Assembly: GCA_004335635.1 (NCBI GenBank)
Contig: QAXH01001037.1
Span: 1 to 43,465, forward strand
Direction: 5' to 3'
Length of the DNA: 43,465 nt
From: Chloromonas sp. AAM2
Lineage: Eukaryota; Chlorophyta; Chlorophyceae; Chlamydomonadales; Chlamydomonadaceae
Shown here: one piece after another, positions 1-11,800 of the stretch
How the letters are laid out: each line of letters opens with the position of its first letter
Position numbering within the stretch: the first letter of the stretch is position 1
Program-made: the position numbers and the translations under genes
The notes under the pieces: generated by a model
The model's input: the letters and a program-made list of their open reading frames with translations, nothing else
What the model was told of the DNA's origin: nothing
Database searches by the model: none

Positions 1-62
1 GTGCTTGAACCTCAGCTGAAGAAGGTGTGCTTGAACCTCAGCTGAAGAAGGTGTGCTTGAAC
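1..62. repeat. 26-bp tandem repeat, about 2.4 copies
   Basis: A 26-base unit starting GTGCTTGAACCTCAGC occurs at 1-26 and 27-52 with identical sequence, and a third partial copy runs to about 62 before the sequence diverges. It is cut by the left edge of the window, so the array may be longer. It lies beyond the last visible exon of the ARP7-like gene on the other strand, so it is probably inside that gene's next intron. It encodes nothing recognisable. Confidence 0.9.
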
Positions 63-135
63 CAACATTCCAGGATACTCTACCACCAGCTCTACAGGTT
101 CGGTCTACTCTCGTACACCCAAGCCTTGCACCCAC

Positions 136-292
136 CCGATCGTTTGTTGATGAGGTCAAGTTGGCTGGTGCTCGCAACGCACTCCGCCACCACCTCCGCC
201 AGCCCCGGGCTCTGCGCCCATGCATGCATCCCCGGGCCCGCTGACGGGGGCAGAGGGCCCAGCACTGAAGGGTCAAACAGAGCCTCGCCTAA
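136..292 (-). CDS. ARP7: ARP7-like exon 4
   Basis: The acceptor ATGCATGCAG|TTAGGC opens the reading LGEALFDPSVLG, the counterpart of actin's CPEVLFQPSFLG. It continues through a helix (GLAEVVAECVASTSQLDLINKR) aligned with actin's GIHETTYNSIMKCDVDIRK. The proposed donor is TCGG|GTGGGT at 135, giving phase 1. The remaining C-terminal part, starting with the expected GG-x-x-x-x-PG strand, was not found within 1-135 and must lie outside the window. Confidence 0.75.
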
Positions 293-1943
293 CTGCATGC
301 ATGCACACGTGCAAACACATTTGTTCTATGCACAGGTCACAGCAATACCAGGATTAGATCGCCTGACACTACCTGGTGCTCATTGACTGTTGGCTCAGGG
401 TGTATGGTCTATAGCCCACTGTGGCGGTGTAGGCATTAGTACAGCACACATACTTCTGTGTGTACATCAGGGTAGACGTCGCAGGACAAGGGATGGAATG
501 GGTACTGCCCTGACCCAGCCTGAGCATGCAAGGGTAAAAACCGTTGAAACGTGGACATCATACCCCATCGGCCGTTGCATCACCTGCTGTTTGCTTTGGT
601 GCATGTGGCATAAGGGCGCATGATGCTGGAGCACACAGCTCGCTTACCCGGTAACCCTGATTGGTGATGGAGACCCGCTTACCCGGTAACCCTGATTGGT
701 GATGGAGACCCGCTGCCCGTCCGGCAACTCCCATGTAGCCTCGCCCGGCCCCTGTGCAGCCGTCAGACATGGACAACTTGTGATTATAGAAGTTGTAACT
801 GTGATTGAATACGTGCTCGTGATGATAAACCATGTAATGATGATGATGACCGGGGAGAGGGGGGGGGGGTCATACCCCCTTGCATGCGCGCCTTTCCCTT
901 GTAGCAGCTTGCACTCGTGCTGACTGCCAGCAATTAGTTTTACTTTGCCCTTCCTTATTTCATTGCTTTGCGCTGCATGATTGCGTGCAAAGTGCCTGCT
1001 CACACACCTGCACACCTGCCCCGCACATCAGCTCATACTCATGTTTACTGCCCGCCACCACAGTACACGCCTCCTTGAGTGCTTCTGCCTGCTGAAGAGT
1101 GAGAGGCGAGCCGTCAAGAGTGAGGGGGGAGGCGAGCAGGGAGGTGCACTCGGTCATGTCCTCGAGCGCATAGGACTGACGGCGCACACTGGCGGGGTTG
1201 ACCTGCAAGGGTGGGAACAGGCAGGAGCAAGGGGTTTGGGAGGACACCTGGCAAACTGTGACGGAACAACCAAGCTAGCAGGCACCGTCATGTGCCGTTA
1301 CCACGCGCTTAGTCTGTTCCGCTCATTCATGGGCCCCGGTTTTTTTTTTTTTGTGTGTGTGTGTGTGTGTGTGCACTCCACCCCACGAACTAGCTCAGAC
1401 GAAGTTGCTGTACGGCATGATGAAGACACAAGTGACTTACTGCCCCCCATCACTGACATAGCAGCCCCCTTTGCCTACCTGACCATCAGTAACCGTAGCG
1501 ATGTCTATCTTCCCGTGTCCCAGGTCCACCACACAGCCTGTGAGCTTCCCCATGGCGTATAGCGACAAGGACGCCTGGTCTTGCATGAACAGCCCATCCA
1601 CGTTGAAGACTTCAAAGAAAAGTTGCGATACCAGCTCTCTCGCTCGCTTATTCATAAGCAGTGGCTCGGCCACCACCACCGATCCCTCATGGCCTATCTC
1701 CCAGCCTAGGCTTTCGTAGAAAGCGTGATGAATGAGTGACTCCAAGGCGTCCAGATCTGCAACTTCTCCATTCTGCATGGGTCGGCGGATGAGTGGTTTG
1801 GGGCCCGGGGCAGCCCATGCTTCGGGAGAGAGGTCTTCGACTGCATTGGGCTGCTTTATTCGGGGTTCCTCCTCCGTGGGAAAAGAGTGAGCATACCCCG
1901 CACGGAAGGTGCGGGTTCCAAAGTCCAAGACTATGATGTCCAT
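136..1943 (-). CDS. ARP7: Actin-related protein ARP7-like, N-terminal part (3' end off the window)
   Basis: Four exons on the minus strand join in phase 0: 1943-1479, 1202-1008, 751-683 and 292-136. They give about 295 residues before the gene leaves the window. The protein follows the actin fold: an N-terminal DFGTRTFRAGY in place of actin's first phosphate loop, ESLGWEIGHEG, FFEVFNVDG, LSLYAMGK, DLGHGKIDIA (residues 140-149), WELPDGQRVSI and LGEALFDPSVLG. GHGKIDIA and LGWE-x-G-x-EG are characteristic of plant ARP7 rather than of conventional actin. In plants ARP7 is a nuclear subunit of SWI/SNF-type chromatin remodelling complexes, usually partnered with ARP4. The GHGK loop departs from actin's GDGVT, suggesting weak or absent ATP hydrolysis (inference). 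The start is the ATG at 1943, directly before the DFG segment. It is transcribed divergently from the dynein gene. Another ARP class is possible, but ARP7 fits best. Confidence 0.82.
641..710. repeat. 35-bp perfect tandem duplication across an ARP7 exon-intron boundary
   Basis: Two identical 35-base units lie at 641-675 and 676-710, beginning CGCTTACCCGGTAACC on the plus strand. Read on the minus strand, each unit contains the coding segment for VSITNQGYR followed by a GTAAGC splice donor. Because 35 is not a multiple of three, the second copy cannot extend the reading frame unchanged. Confidence 0.95.
683..751 (-). CDS. ARP7: ARP7-like exon 3, with duplicated 3' boundary
   Basis: The acceptor is GCTGCACAG|GGGCCG and the exon encodes 23 residues containing WELPDGQRVSITNQGYR, the counterpart of actin's YELPDGQVITIGNERFR. 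The donor is TACCGG|GTAAGC at 682. The last 28 coding bases and the donor lie in a 35-bp tandem duplication (641-710), so an identical donor sits 35 bases further into the intron. Using the first donor keeps phase 0 and joins cleanly to exon 4. Confidence 0.8.
1008..1202 (-). CDS. ARP7: ARP7-like exon 2
   Basis: The acceptor is CCTTGCAG|GTCAAC and the exon encodes 65 residues starting VNPASVRRQSY. It carries the helical subdomain-4 region (ALKEACTVVAG corresponds to actin's IKEKLCYVALD). The 3' end is less certain. Donor CAG|GTGTGT at 1007 keeps phase 0, which exon 3 requires. Another GT lies eight bases upstream but would break the phase. Confidence 0.75.
1340..1373. repeat. Poly-T followed by (GT)n microsatellite
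   Basis: A run of about 13 T is followed by about 11 GT dinucleotides. It is located in intron 1 of the ARP7-like gene, where the transcript would read (CA)n followed by poly-A. It is a simple-sequence tract with no coding role visible. Confidence 0.95.
1479..1943 (-). CDS. ARP7: ARP7-like exon 1
   Basis: This exon encodes 155 residues from the initiator ATG (1943-1941) to ...TVTDGQ, followed by donor CAG|GTAGGC. It holds subdomains 1 and 2 and the start of subdomain 3 of the actin fold, including the second phosphate-loop equivalent DLGHGK. Its length is an exact number of codons. Confidence 0.85.
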
Positions 1944-2712
1944 GCTGTATGCAGAGGGCCAGAATTAGGAGAGTGGTCTAGCGCTGGTACTTGTAAACCC
2001 AGTGTGTCCTGTGCAGCAAGGAGGAGGCATGTATGAGGATAGAAATTAGGTAGGAAGACAAGGCTGGTGCATTACTGTGGCAGGCTCTCTAGCTCAGATG
2101 GCAAGAATTCCAGCACAGCGGGTGTATCCCTGACTGTGCATGCAACAAGGGATTTATGGAGCACTTACAAACTGAATCAGGCAAGGAAAGGCTCCAGGAG
2201 CCTGACACCTAGGGCCAAGTGGTCAAGACGCTGCTCCAGCCACAATCCCAGCTTGCAGGATCCACTGTCAGGGCTGTTTTTCGGGTACAGCTTCTTGTGG
2301 CTGGGCTGTTCTTTGGCGCTGCTGTCAGAAAATGGCTTTACCAACAGAATAAGGCAAGGACTCTGGACCTCTGGCGCAAGCAGTCCTTGCTCTTAAACTC
2401 ATAGCCTTGGTCAAGATCAAGGCATCAGGCGATCTAGGTCAAAAAGTAACTGCTCAAAATGAACCGGCCGTCGTACCGGCACGTGCAAAAAGGTAGGCCC
2501 AGCAAGAGTGCAGCGATTAGGTCGTGGCCGGTAGAACTGGTTATTAGAGACTATAACTTTCTGGTAGGACCTGCAAAAGGTCCACCTGTCACATTCCGAG
2601 CCAACAAATTTCGCACACCGCGGTACTATTCTCGGCCCTTGGGCACAGCAGAAACACGTAAAGCCTCGGACACCGACCCAAGCTTGGCGCTTGTAGCGCC
2701 CCGCTCCCCATC
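1944..2712. promoter_or_regulatory. Divergent intergenic region between ARP7-like and dynein genes
   Basis: These 769 bases separate the two initiator codons and must hold both 5' UTRs and promoters, if the genes do not have upstream non-coding exons. I see no clear TATA box, no conserved protein reading frame and no RNA gene. A short stretch near 2088-2110 resembles a tRNA D-arm but has no matching acceptor or T-arm. Confidence 0.5.
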
Positions 2713-5700
2713 ATGGGCGAAGACGCCAAGGGCTCGAAGGATTTCAGGTTCGTCAACAATGCCTTTCGCATGCGGTCATCACTGGGCAAGCACAGCACTA
2801 CAGCAGCTACAGTATGCTCTGCCTCGCGTCCTGAGCTTGTATCCCTATTTTTACAGGTTCGACTACCTGCAAGAGCGCGTGATTTCCTCGCTGAAAGTCA
2901 GAGATGAGCAATTTCAGAAGCTGCTGCTTGGGGAGACCAGGTAAAGCACAGCCACAATGCCCAGCTGATTGCCGAGGGCAAAACATTTCGGACTAACAAC
3001 ATTTGTCGGATCATCGCGATGCTTGCATCTTTGTAGGGCTCCCATCATGCAGTTCCTGGACTCTGCGGAGGTCATGCGCCTCCTCTTCTTCCTGGACGGC
3101 AAGGATTTGGCTGTGGTGAGGCAATCAAATGCATCGCATTTCGGTACGTGCATTGGTGCGCGTCCTGAGCACATGTCCCCACATGTCCACCTTGCAGGCC
3201 GTCAAGCCACCCCAAAAGTTCAAGAAAAAGACGGTCTACTTCTTGAAAACTGCCGGTGTCAAGCTTGACAATGACAACATCAAGAAGGTGGTAAGTGCGT
3301 GCACAACGACCCTCCACATGCGACCGTGCATGCAGTCCACCATGCAACACGCAGCACACATGCCAGGCAGCCAGACAATCACGGCCTGGCCGAATCCCGC
3401 ACGCTCACTCTGGTCGGTCTCTTGATGAAGAACATGACCATGCATGCACGCCAGGTAATCCCTCCACAAAGTACCCCGAATCTTCTTTCCTGTAGGTGGT
3501 TCACGGTGAGATTGGTGAGGCGCCTCTGGAGACCCTGGCCGTGGTTGCCCAGGACGTCTTCATGCCCCTGCTGACAGCGCCAGCCAACCAGCAGGGATGG
3601 CCAGATGTGGTGGCGAAGGAGGTGACGGAGAACCTGCACAAGTTCGTGTCCAACGGTGAGCATGGGTGGTATTTCGGAGACCATGACAAAGGCCAGAACA
3701 CCAGGGCGTTGTTGTCTGTGAGAGTAGTTGCATGAGACGGTGGCCAAGGCTGGAGTGAATCGTGAGAGCTGCTTGTGTCATTAGCATGTCCCATGCATGT
3801 AACTGCGTTTTCCTTTCCATGCAACGCTTAAAGGTGAAGAAGAGTTTACATGAGCAGAGGGCTCCACCATGCCCTGACCTGTGCATGCATGCATGCTTGT
3901 GTTCCATTCTGGGGTCACAGCTGTGCGACAACGGCATGTACACCTAGGCCGTGCATGTGCATCTAGAGCCAAAGACATCAAGGCCACGCATCTCATAGCT
4001 TGAACCTACACAATGGCCTCAACACGTGCTGACATGCACAATGCACGGCCTCGAGTCATGCACCCATACACGTCATCAACTCATGCAGTGTGCATCACCG
4101 CAGGGACGGCACCACATGTGCATGCATGCTTTGATCAACACATGCAGTGTGCGTCACCATTGGGAGCATGAAGGGCCAGACCCTCCTGCCCCTGCCCCCA
4201 ACCTCCATCGTCCCCCAGCCCACCTCCGAGCCCAGCCTCCGAGACCAGGACAAAATCCACATCCTGGAAAGCGCCATTGTCACGTGGACAAAGCAGATCA
4301 AAAACGTCCTGAAGGCCGACCCTGATGCCCCACTGAAGGTGCCCCACTCTTACCCGGGGCCACTGGCGGAAGTCAGTTTCTGGACTGAGCGTGCTGCCAA
4401 CTTGAACAGCATCCATGACCAGCTGACTGGGGAGAAGATTCAGAAGGTGGTCAAGGTTCTGGAGCTGGCACGCAGCACTTACTTCCCAGCTTTCCAGAGG
4501 TAAGGGCTTGGATTCAATGTGGGCTGGGTTGAATGTATCACAGGGGCGCATGGATGGTTGGATTTCAGGCCAGGCCAGAAAGCAAAGCAACCAGGCCAGC
4601 AAAGTCACATGGGATGCAACAGTGGGATGCAACAATACATGCAGCAGCGGAGATTACATGGGATGCGACAGTGCATGGTGCCATGGGCTGGTTTGGGCAC
4701 GTTGGGCACGTAGTCGTGGGGTGCAACAGCAGGATGCCACATATGGTGTCATGGATTGGGTTGAGCATGTCGTAGGGGCGCATGCTCGCATGGATGGTTC
4801 GGATTCAGGACAGGCCAGGCGACACATCAGATGGGCTATGTTCAAACAGTAACCGTCTGGTGGCCTCAGCTAAGGCATGCACATGCATGTGTCCACATTT
4901 GGCCCCCTGCTTCTCTGGATGGCAGCATGCTGACGAATATGTATCTGTCACATGTAGAAAGCCAGTATTCCTGTCTGGCCACTTCCCACAGATTATTTCA
5001 GGAGGTGGAGTTGGCCCGTCAGGAGGCGAATGACAACGTCAAGTTCCTGAAACCCCTGCGCAAATACCTTGACAAGCTCAACATGCTGGATGAGTTCCCA
5101 GCCCTGGTGGACCTGTTCAAGCCCATCTTCCACACGCTCATGCTCATTTGGAAGCACTCCAAGTACTACAACAACGCTGCACGGTTTGTCACGCTGATGC
5201 AGGAGATGTGCAACGACCTCATCATGCAGGTGGGTGTGGCTGGGATGCATGACTGTGTGTGTGTGTGTGTGTGCGTGTGTGGTTTCACATCAGATGTGCT
5301 TCTTCACAGGTTCCAGTTGAGTGTTCTGGCAGCAGCTGGGGGTAAAATTTAAATTGAGCAGTCTGCAAAGTGCAAGCTGTGCCGTTGATCGGCTACCCAG
5401 GAATGGATGGCGGCAAGGATGCTGCGAATTAGTCGTTGATCGTGACCTTGCAAGCTGCCAGTACACCGGGGCTCAGCAAGGAGGGTGCTGAGGGGTCGAC
5501 CTCACTGAGTGTCCTAATGTTGTTCTTGCACTTGTTCTGGCACTTCTTGTCACATGTTGTGAATGTGGTGCGTGTGTGCAGGCTTGCAAGTTCATCCCAG
5601 GCAGTGACCTGATCCAGACCGAGCCCAGTGAAGCCGTTGACAAGCTTCGCCTGACGCTGCGCATCTTGGGCGCTTTCAAGAACTACTACTTTGAGTACCG

Positions 5701-5866
5701 GGCTGTCAGCGTGACCGACACGCCCGACAACCCATGGAAGTTCCAGAACAGCAGCCTGTTCTCCCGTCTGGATACCTTCATGGAGCGGTGCCACGACATG
5801 ATGGACATGATGAGCACGTGTGTGCAGTTCAACAAGCTGGAGAGGGTGGAGATTGGTAATACCAAG
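2713..5866 (+). CDS. ODA4: Dynein heavy chain exons 1-8: N-terminal tail (residues 1-442)
   Basis: Exons: 2713-2747, 2857-2940, 3037-3115, 3198-3290, 3496-3655, 4148-4499, 4992-5229, 5582-5866. This is the start of the tail (DHC_N1) that carries intermediate chains and docks to the doublet. Recognisable beta-chain landmarks are [65 protein letters not shown] and [17 protein letters not shown]. Exon 1 is only 35 bases and its donor (AG|GTTCGT) is weak, so it is the least certain exon. It nonetheless supplies the ATG and the split arginine codon required by exon 2. Confidence 0.85.
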
Positions 5867-8800
5867 GTGGGCAGAAGCATGGCTGAATGGATACCAGGTC
5901 AACGTGTCGCATGCTACTTTGATTAATCACAACACTTCTGATGCGAGCCGCCCCAGTGGACATCAAGGCTGGATTCTGATGATTTTCCTAGCTTGGCCAG
6001 CCCAGACGTAGCCCATACGGACTTAACATCCTGAAACGGAACAATGGACAGCAAGGCTTAAGTATAGGCCAATGTATAGCATGGATGACATGCCTCTCAC
6101 TTTCTAATGGCGCGCTAGTTCTAACTCGGATGTGGATGTTTTTGATCCAAATTATCCAGCCTGGACGTAGCCGGATGTGGATAACCGGCCCGGCTGTAGC
6201 CCGTGGCGACTTTTCTGAACGCTCCTTGCACCTTATGTCCACGCAGGGCAAGGTTCTGACCAACGGAATCAAGGCCATTCACAGCGATTTCCAGGCGGCC
6301 GTGGAACGTTTCCAGGGTGTGACGTACGACGTGATGGACACGGACGCCAAGGCATTTGACGAGGACTTCTATGCCTTCCGCGTGGTGATTCGCGAGTTGG
6401 AGCGCCGCCTAGCAGCCATCATCATTCAGGCTTTTGATGACTGCACCACCATCAGCATGACCTTCAAGCTGCTCGACAGCTTTGAGGGTCTGCTCGATCG
6501 CGAGGTCATTGCCGCAAACTTGGAGAAGAAGCATGCTGATCTTCTGTACACGTACGCATGCGACCTGAAGGATGTGAGCGACATCTTCCATGCGTACAAG
6601 GACCACCCAATTGTTGCACGCAACAGCGCGCCACACTCCGGCGCAGTCGCATGGGTGCGTGGGTTGGTGGAGCGCATCGACGAGCCCATCCAGAAGCTGC
6701 GCACCATGAACAAGGCGATCATGGAGATGGACCAGGCGAAGGAGATCGAAAAGACCTTTGAGTCGCTGATGAACGCCATGCGGGAATACCAGGGCAAGCA
6801 AGTTGCGACCTGGTGCGAGCGGGTTGCAGCGACCAGCGATGAGAAGCTCAACCAGGCGCTGCTGTCCGTTTCCAACGGCACGCTCGGCGTCAACTTCGAT
6901 CCCGAGCTGGTGCGCCTGCTGCGTGAGACCAAGTACTTCCTCCTGCTCAAGGTGGAGGTGCCGGAGAGCGCGCAGACCATCTTCCAGCACAGCGACACAT
7001 TCAGGCAGCAGATCTCCAGCCTCGACCTGATTTGCTCCATTTACAACAAGATCCAGCGTACGATTCTGGCAGTGGAGAAGCCGTTGGTGGAGCAGAAGCT
7101 GCAGGATGTGGAAGTTGCCCTGCGAAGGGGTCAGGAGGAGCTCAACTGGAAGGTGGGAGCACACCAGGCTGGCATGCTCATGTGTTGAGTGTGGGCAGGG
7201 TGGGCGGAAAGTCCACCAATTGACGGCGTATGTGCTCTGTTTGCCCTGCCAAGCCACATTGCACAAAGCATGCACAGCAAGTCTCACCTGCTCAGCGCCC
7301 CAGCGTTCCTGCCACAGCAAAGAATATGAACAAGCTTTCCTCACAAATGATGCTTCTTGTGTGCACCGCAGAGTGACCAGATCGAAGTCTACATCAAGGA
7401 GTGCATGGAGATGGTCAAGGACGTAGACCTGATCCTGTCCACTATCAAGGACAACGTCACCGCCACCAAGGCGCTGCTCAAGACCTGGGAGAAGAACCTG
7501 ATGTTCGACAGGAAGGAGAGCAAGGTACGTGCATCAGCGAGGGCTTGCATTGGATTGGCATGCGCATTCAATGGCATAGCAGTGGTGGGAAGCAGCACAA
7601 ACCGGCTCACAGGATAGTCATGTCCCGAGTTGGTCCTGATCAAGGGCCTTCAACCTACACGCTCTGATTGTTTAGTTGAAGAGCCCAGGTCACTAGATGT
7701 AGTGACCCATTCTCACCACGGACTGGCCCTGCGTCACCTGCCAAGTAGATCTTCATCTCATCCAGGCGTCTGGTTGAATTGAAGCCTGATCTAGCGCCTG
7801 CACCGCGCTGCACCTTGCGCCTTCAACTAAGTTGATGTCAGTGCTGTTATGGCTCAATGTCCGTGCTTGCTGGACACAGATGGTGCATAAACGAACACAA
7901 CACAAACAAACAATTCGCAGGTGTATACCTTTGAGGAGCTCAACGAGTCCTTCTCCGCCCTGATCCAACAACGCCATGGGGAGATCCGCGACGCAGGCAA
8001 AGAGATCACCAAGCTCCTGTCCTCAAGCAACCGCGTGCTCAAGGTCTCCAAGGGCATGCCCTCTTGGAAGGCCTACGTGGATTACTTTTCCAACATCGTC
8101 ATTGACGGTTTCAGTAACGCCATCACAAGCACTATCCGTTACCTGCTGAACCAGATTGATCCTGAGATCCTGGCCAGAAACGACAGCGCTACACCGCTAC
8201 TGGAGGTGCAGTTGGAATTGGTTGCCCCGGAGATCGTGTGGAAGCCGGAGCTAGGAGAGGGCGCAGATGGCAAGGTGGGTCAGAAGTGCGATGAGGATGC
8301 CCTGGTAGCAGTGATCGTCCTCGTGCGGGTTAACAGCTTGTCTGCAGGCATGGCAAGGCCCTGACTATGGCACGACACTGACGTGTGGCATGACAGTGGG
8401 CTGGCAATTGGTTTTTGGAATGGAATGTTTCAAGATTGGCTTAATTTGTGTGTGGGGTATATGATCACCTGGTATGCATGTGCAGCTGGCTGGTTATGGC
8501 TTGCGTTGAACGAGTTTGAGACAGCATGTTGCATTACAAACGTTTTGCACGTGTGTTCTCAGGGCGTGCGCGACATGGTTAAGCGGTGGCTGATGAGCTT
8601 CTGTGAGATCGGGGAGCTGATGAAGCGCCTGGATGTGGGCGAGGGCAACTACAGCAAGGAGCTCGAGGAGGACTTCGACGTGTACGACTCAATCAACCAG
8701 GTACGAGGGGGGTCAAGGCGTGGTAGCAGTGGCACACTGGCTCAGTGACTGGTTTGCGTGCAGCCACCCATGTTGACGAGTTTGAGGGTGTTATCACATG

Positions 8801-11800
8801 CCTCCATGACTAGACCTAGGCTAAACCATGCCTCTGTGGCGTGCGTGTGCAGCAGGTTAGGCATTCAACAGCTCAGCCATATCAATGCCTTTGATAGACG
8901 AACCTGAGTTGTGGACTGGTGTGGGCAGCATGCGCCACGGTTGTGGTGTTTTGACGTTTACCTTGCACACACAATTCTGGCCTCATTGTGCAGGTTATGA
9001 TTGTTTCCCTGGCTAATGAGCTGCGCTGCGAGGACTTCAAGGCCCAGTTTTCCAAGTTCGATTACCTCTGGAAGAAGGACCTGCAAGCCGCGCTCCAAGA
9101 GTTCCTCGCCGAGTACGCAACAACCCTTTCCGATGGCTCAAAGGACGACCCGAAGCTTGCCGCTTTTGAGGAACAGATTACCAAGTACAAAGGCATCAGC
9201 ACGGAGGTCGCGAGCCTGCCAGCAATGCAGACCATCGGCTGGGTTAAGATTAACGCAAAACCGATGCGCACTGCGCTGTCAACCTGGGCTTCAAAGTGGG
9301 TCTACCTCTTCACGCACTTCTTGCAAGAGAAGGTCGTGAACAGCATCAGCGAGCTTTACGCGTTCATGGACAAGTCCAACACGACACTTGAGCTGAAAGT
9401 CTTGGGCGAGGTGGCGGAGGAGGAATTCGATCACCATGGGGAGCATGAGGAGGTCACGCAGGAGCAGAAGGATAAGGAGAGTGCCGAGAAGCGCAAGGCG
9501 CTTTATGACATCATGACTTGCATGCGCGATATCCGTAAGCGCACGGAGCGCACCGACATGATGTTCGAGCCGCTCAAGGAGACAGTCGCCGTGTTGCATG
9601 GTTTCGGCATCCAGATGAACGATAACGTACTCCAGCAGCTGGAGAACGCGGAGTTCAAGTGGAAGGGGCTGAAGAAGAAGATGCTCAACCGCAGGGAGCA
9701 GCTCGCCTCCTTGCAGCAGGCCGAGGTGAGCGACTGGCACCGCAACATGTGATGGCAGCTCGCGAATTCTCTTGTACTCCATTGTAGCACAATCTACCTG
9801 ACAGACGATGAATTCGAAAAGACCAGTGCTTTTGCAAGGTAGCACGCCGGCTTGTTTCCGCTTACTAAACTTTGTTTTGTTTCATTGCCTCACGATGCAC
9901 TCTACTCTTTTCATTCCTTAATGCAGGCCATTGAGATCCGTCGCAAGAGCGACGCCTTCTCCGAGCGCGTCGAGGACTTCCGTAAGTTCTTCCTCAAGCG
10001 CGCCCCGTTCGGCGTTCCCGTGCCCGAGCTCAAGCTGGAGCACGTCAAGCCCGCATACGCCATCCTGGACGCCTTCCACCACGGCAGTGTCGACTCCTAC
10101 CCCAGTGTCACACTCATTACCGCGGAATCAAAGCAGCTGCAGGAGGCACAGGAGCTCTTCGAGCTCTACCAGTCTGACTACATCATGCTGCAGCGGTGCA
10201 GTGAGGAGCTGCTCTACCTCAAGAGCCTCTGGGACATGGGTGAGTGCGCTGTTCGCACACTAAGCTGAGGTCACGCACTTGTCACAGCATACCCCAAATC
10301 ACCAGTATTCCCTTGCATCAGGCTGCGGTGACCAGTGCACATTACTTATGTAGGCTTGCACAGAACCACTGGTAACAGCCAGCAATGGTAGACTGCTCTG
10401 CACACGCTGAAGTGAAGGTGGCAACCGTGCAGTTTTTAACAACCTGTGAGACTGAATCTGAAGCTGGTTGTCGTTGCTTCTATCCATGCAGCTGGCGCCG
10501 TCATGTTTACATTCAGCGACTGGTACAAGACGCCTTGGGACAAGATCGACGTGGACTTCCTTGTCGAGGAGACCAAGAAGCTGAGCAAGGACATCAAGAC
10601 GCTGAACAAGGCCGTGCGCAACTACGAGGTGTTCCGTCTGCTTGAGGAGGCGTGCAAGGCCATGCTCACCTCCCTGCCGCTGGTGCAGGACCTGCACCAT
10701 CCCGCCATGCGGGACAGGCACTGGACTCTGCTTATGCAGGTACGGTGGAGGCAGCATAAGGGATTCAGTGGACTTTGCTAGCACGCCTTCATGGCTGGTG
10801 CTGAATGGTACCGCTTGATGCACTGTCTACCACACCACATCTAGCACAAAACAATTATTTTCATGACGACAGCAGACTGTTGTGGGACTTGGGCCAGTAT
10901 TTGTGTAGATTGCGCCGGATATGAAGGCCAGGCACTTGTTCGACTTGCATGTCTTGTTCTGATCTGCAGACCACTGGCAAGACGTTCGTGATGGATGACA
11001 AGTTCAGCCTGGGCGATCTGCTTGCCCTGGAGCTGCACAATTACGTGGACGCCTGCTCAGAGATCGTCGACAGGGCGCAGAAGGAGCTCAACATCGAGAA
11101 GCAGCTGAAGAAGATCGAGGACACGTGGGCAGCGCTGAACTTCGGTTTCGCGCCCTACCAGGACACCGACATCATGGCGCTGCAAATCGACGATGCGATC
11201 ACAGAGGCTCTGGAAAACGACAACTTGCAGCTGCAAAACATGTCCGGGCAGAAATACGTGCAGACGAACCCAATGTTCTTGGACGCAGTCGCGCGCTGGC
11301 AGAAGAACCTTGGAACGGTCGACAGCGTGATGAGCACGTGGGGCGATGTGCAGAAGAAGTGGCAGGCGCTCGAATCTATCTTTGTGGGCTCTGCGGATAT
11401 TCGTGTGCAGCTGCCTGAGGACTCGAAGCGTTTTGATGTTGTGAACGCTGACTTCCAGGTGAGCTCAGGAACACGCTAGGGTTGGTTAGGGTAAGGCCCT
11501 TGGAGTTTGGCCCCAGCGACAGGAGGTGAGGGAATGGACCGTTGCCTGCAAGAGTGGAGTGACTTCCTGTTTCTGCCCCAGTCCTGTTGATTGTGCTGAC
11601 AAAAGAGTTCCTGGTTGCTCCAGTTGCTGCTAATCCTTCAGCTGCACCTGATCATGTGCAACCCATTGTGTTCCCCCCTACAGGAGCTTATGCGCAGTGC
11701 ACCCGACACCACCAATGTGGTGGAGGCCTGCAACCTGGACGGGCGCCAGGAGCGCCTGGAGAACATGCTCTCGCAGCTGGAGATGTGCGAGAAGGCACTG

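Noticed and set aside
880..935. Minus-strand segment resembling the end of ARP7 exon 2 (GSQHECKLL versus GSKHEYELM), a possible duplicated exon
   Set aside because: The DNA similarity is short and patchy, no matching splice sites are present, and adding it breaks the actin-fold spacing. Probably chance.
2080..2160. tRNA-like D-arm (CTCTAGCTCAGATGGCAAGA)
   Set aside because: No pairing acceptor stem, no anticodon arm and no GGTTCGAATCC-type T-arm follow at the right distance.
2459..2944. Long open frame covering the start region of the dynein gene
   Set aside because: Only its final part (from 2857) is coding. The upstream part has no similarity to dynein tails, and an in-phase exon with ATG at 2713 explains the N-terminus better.
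6409..7344. Long open frame antisense to dynein exon 9
   Set aside because: It is a shadow of the GC-rich coding strand, with no recognisable family motif, and the plus frame is clearly dynein.
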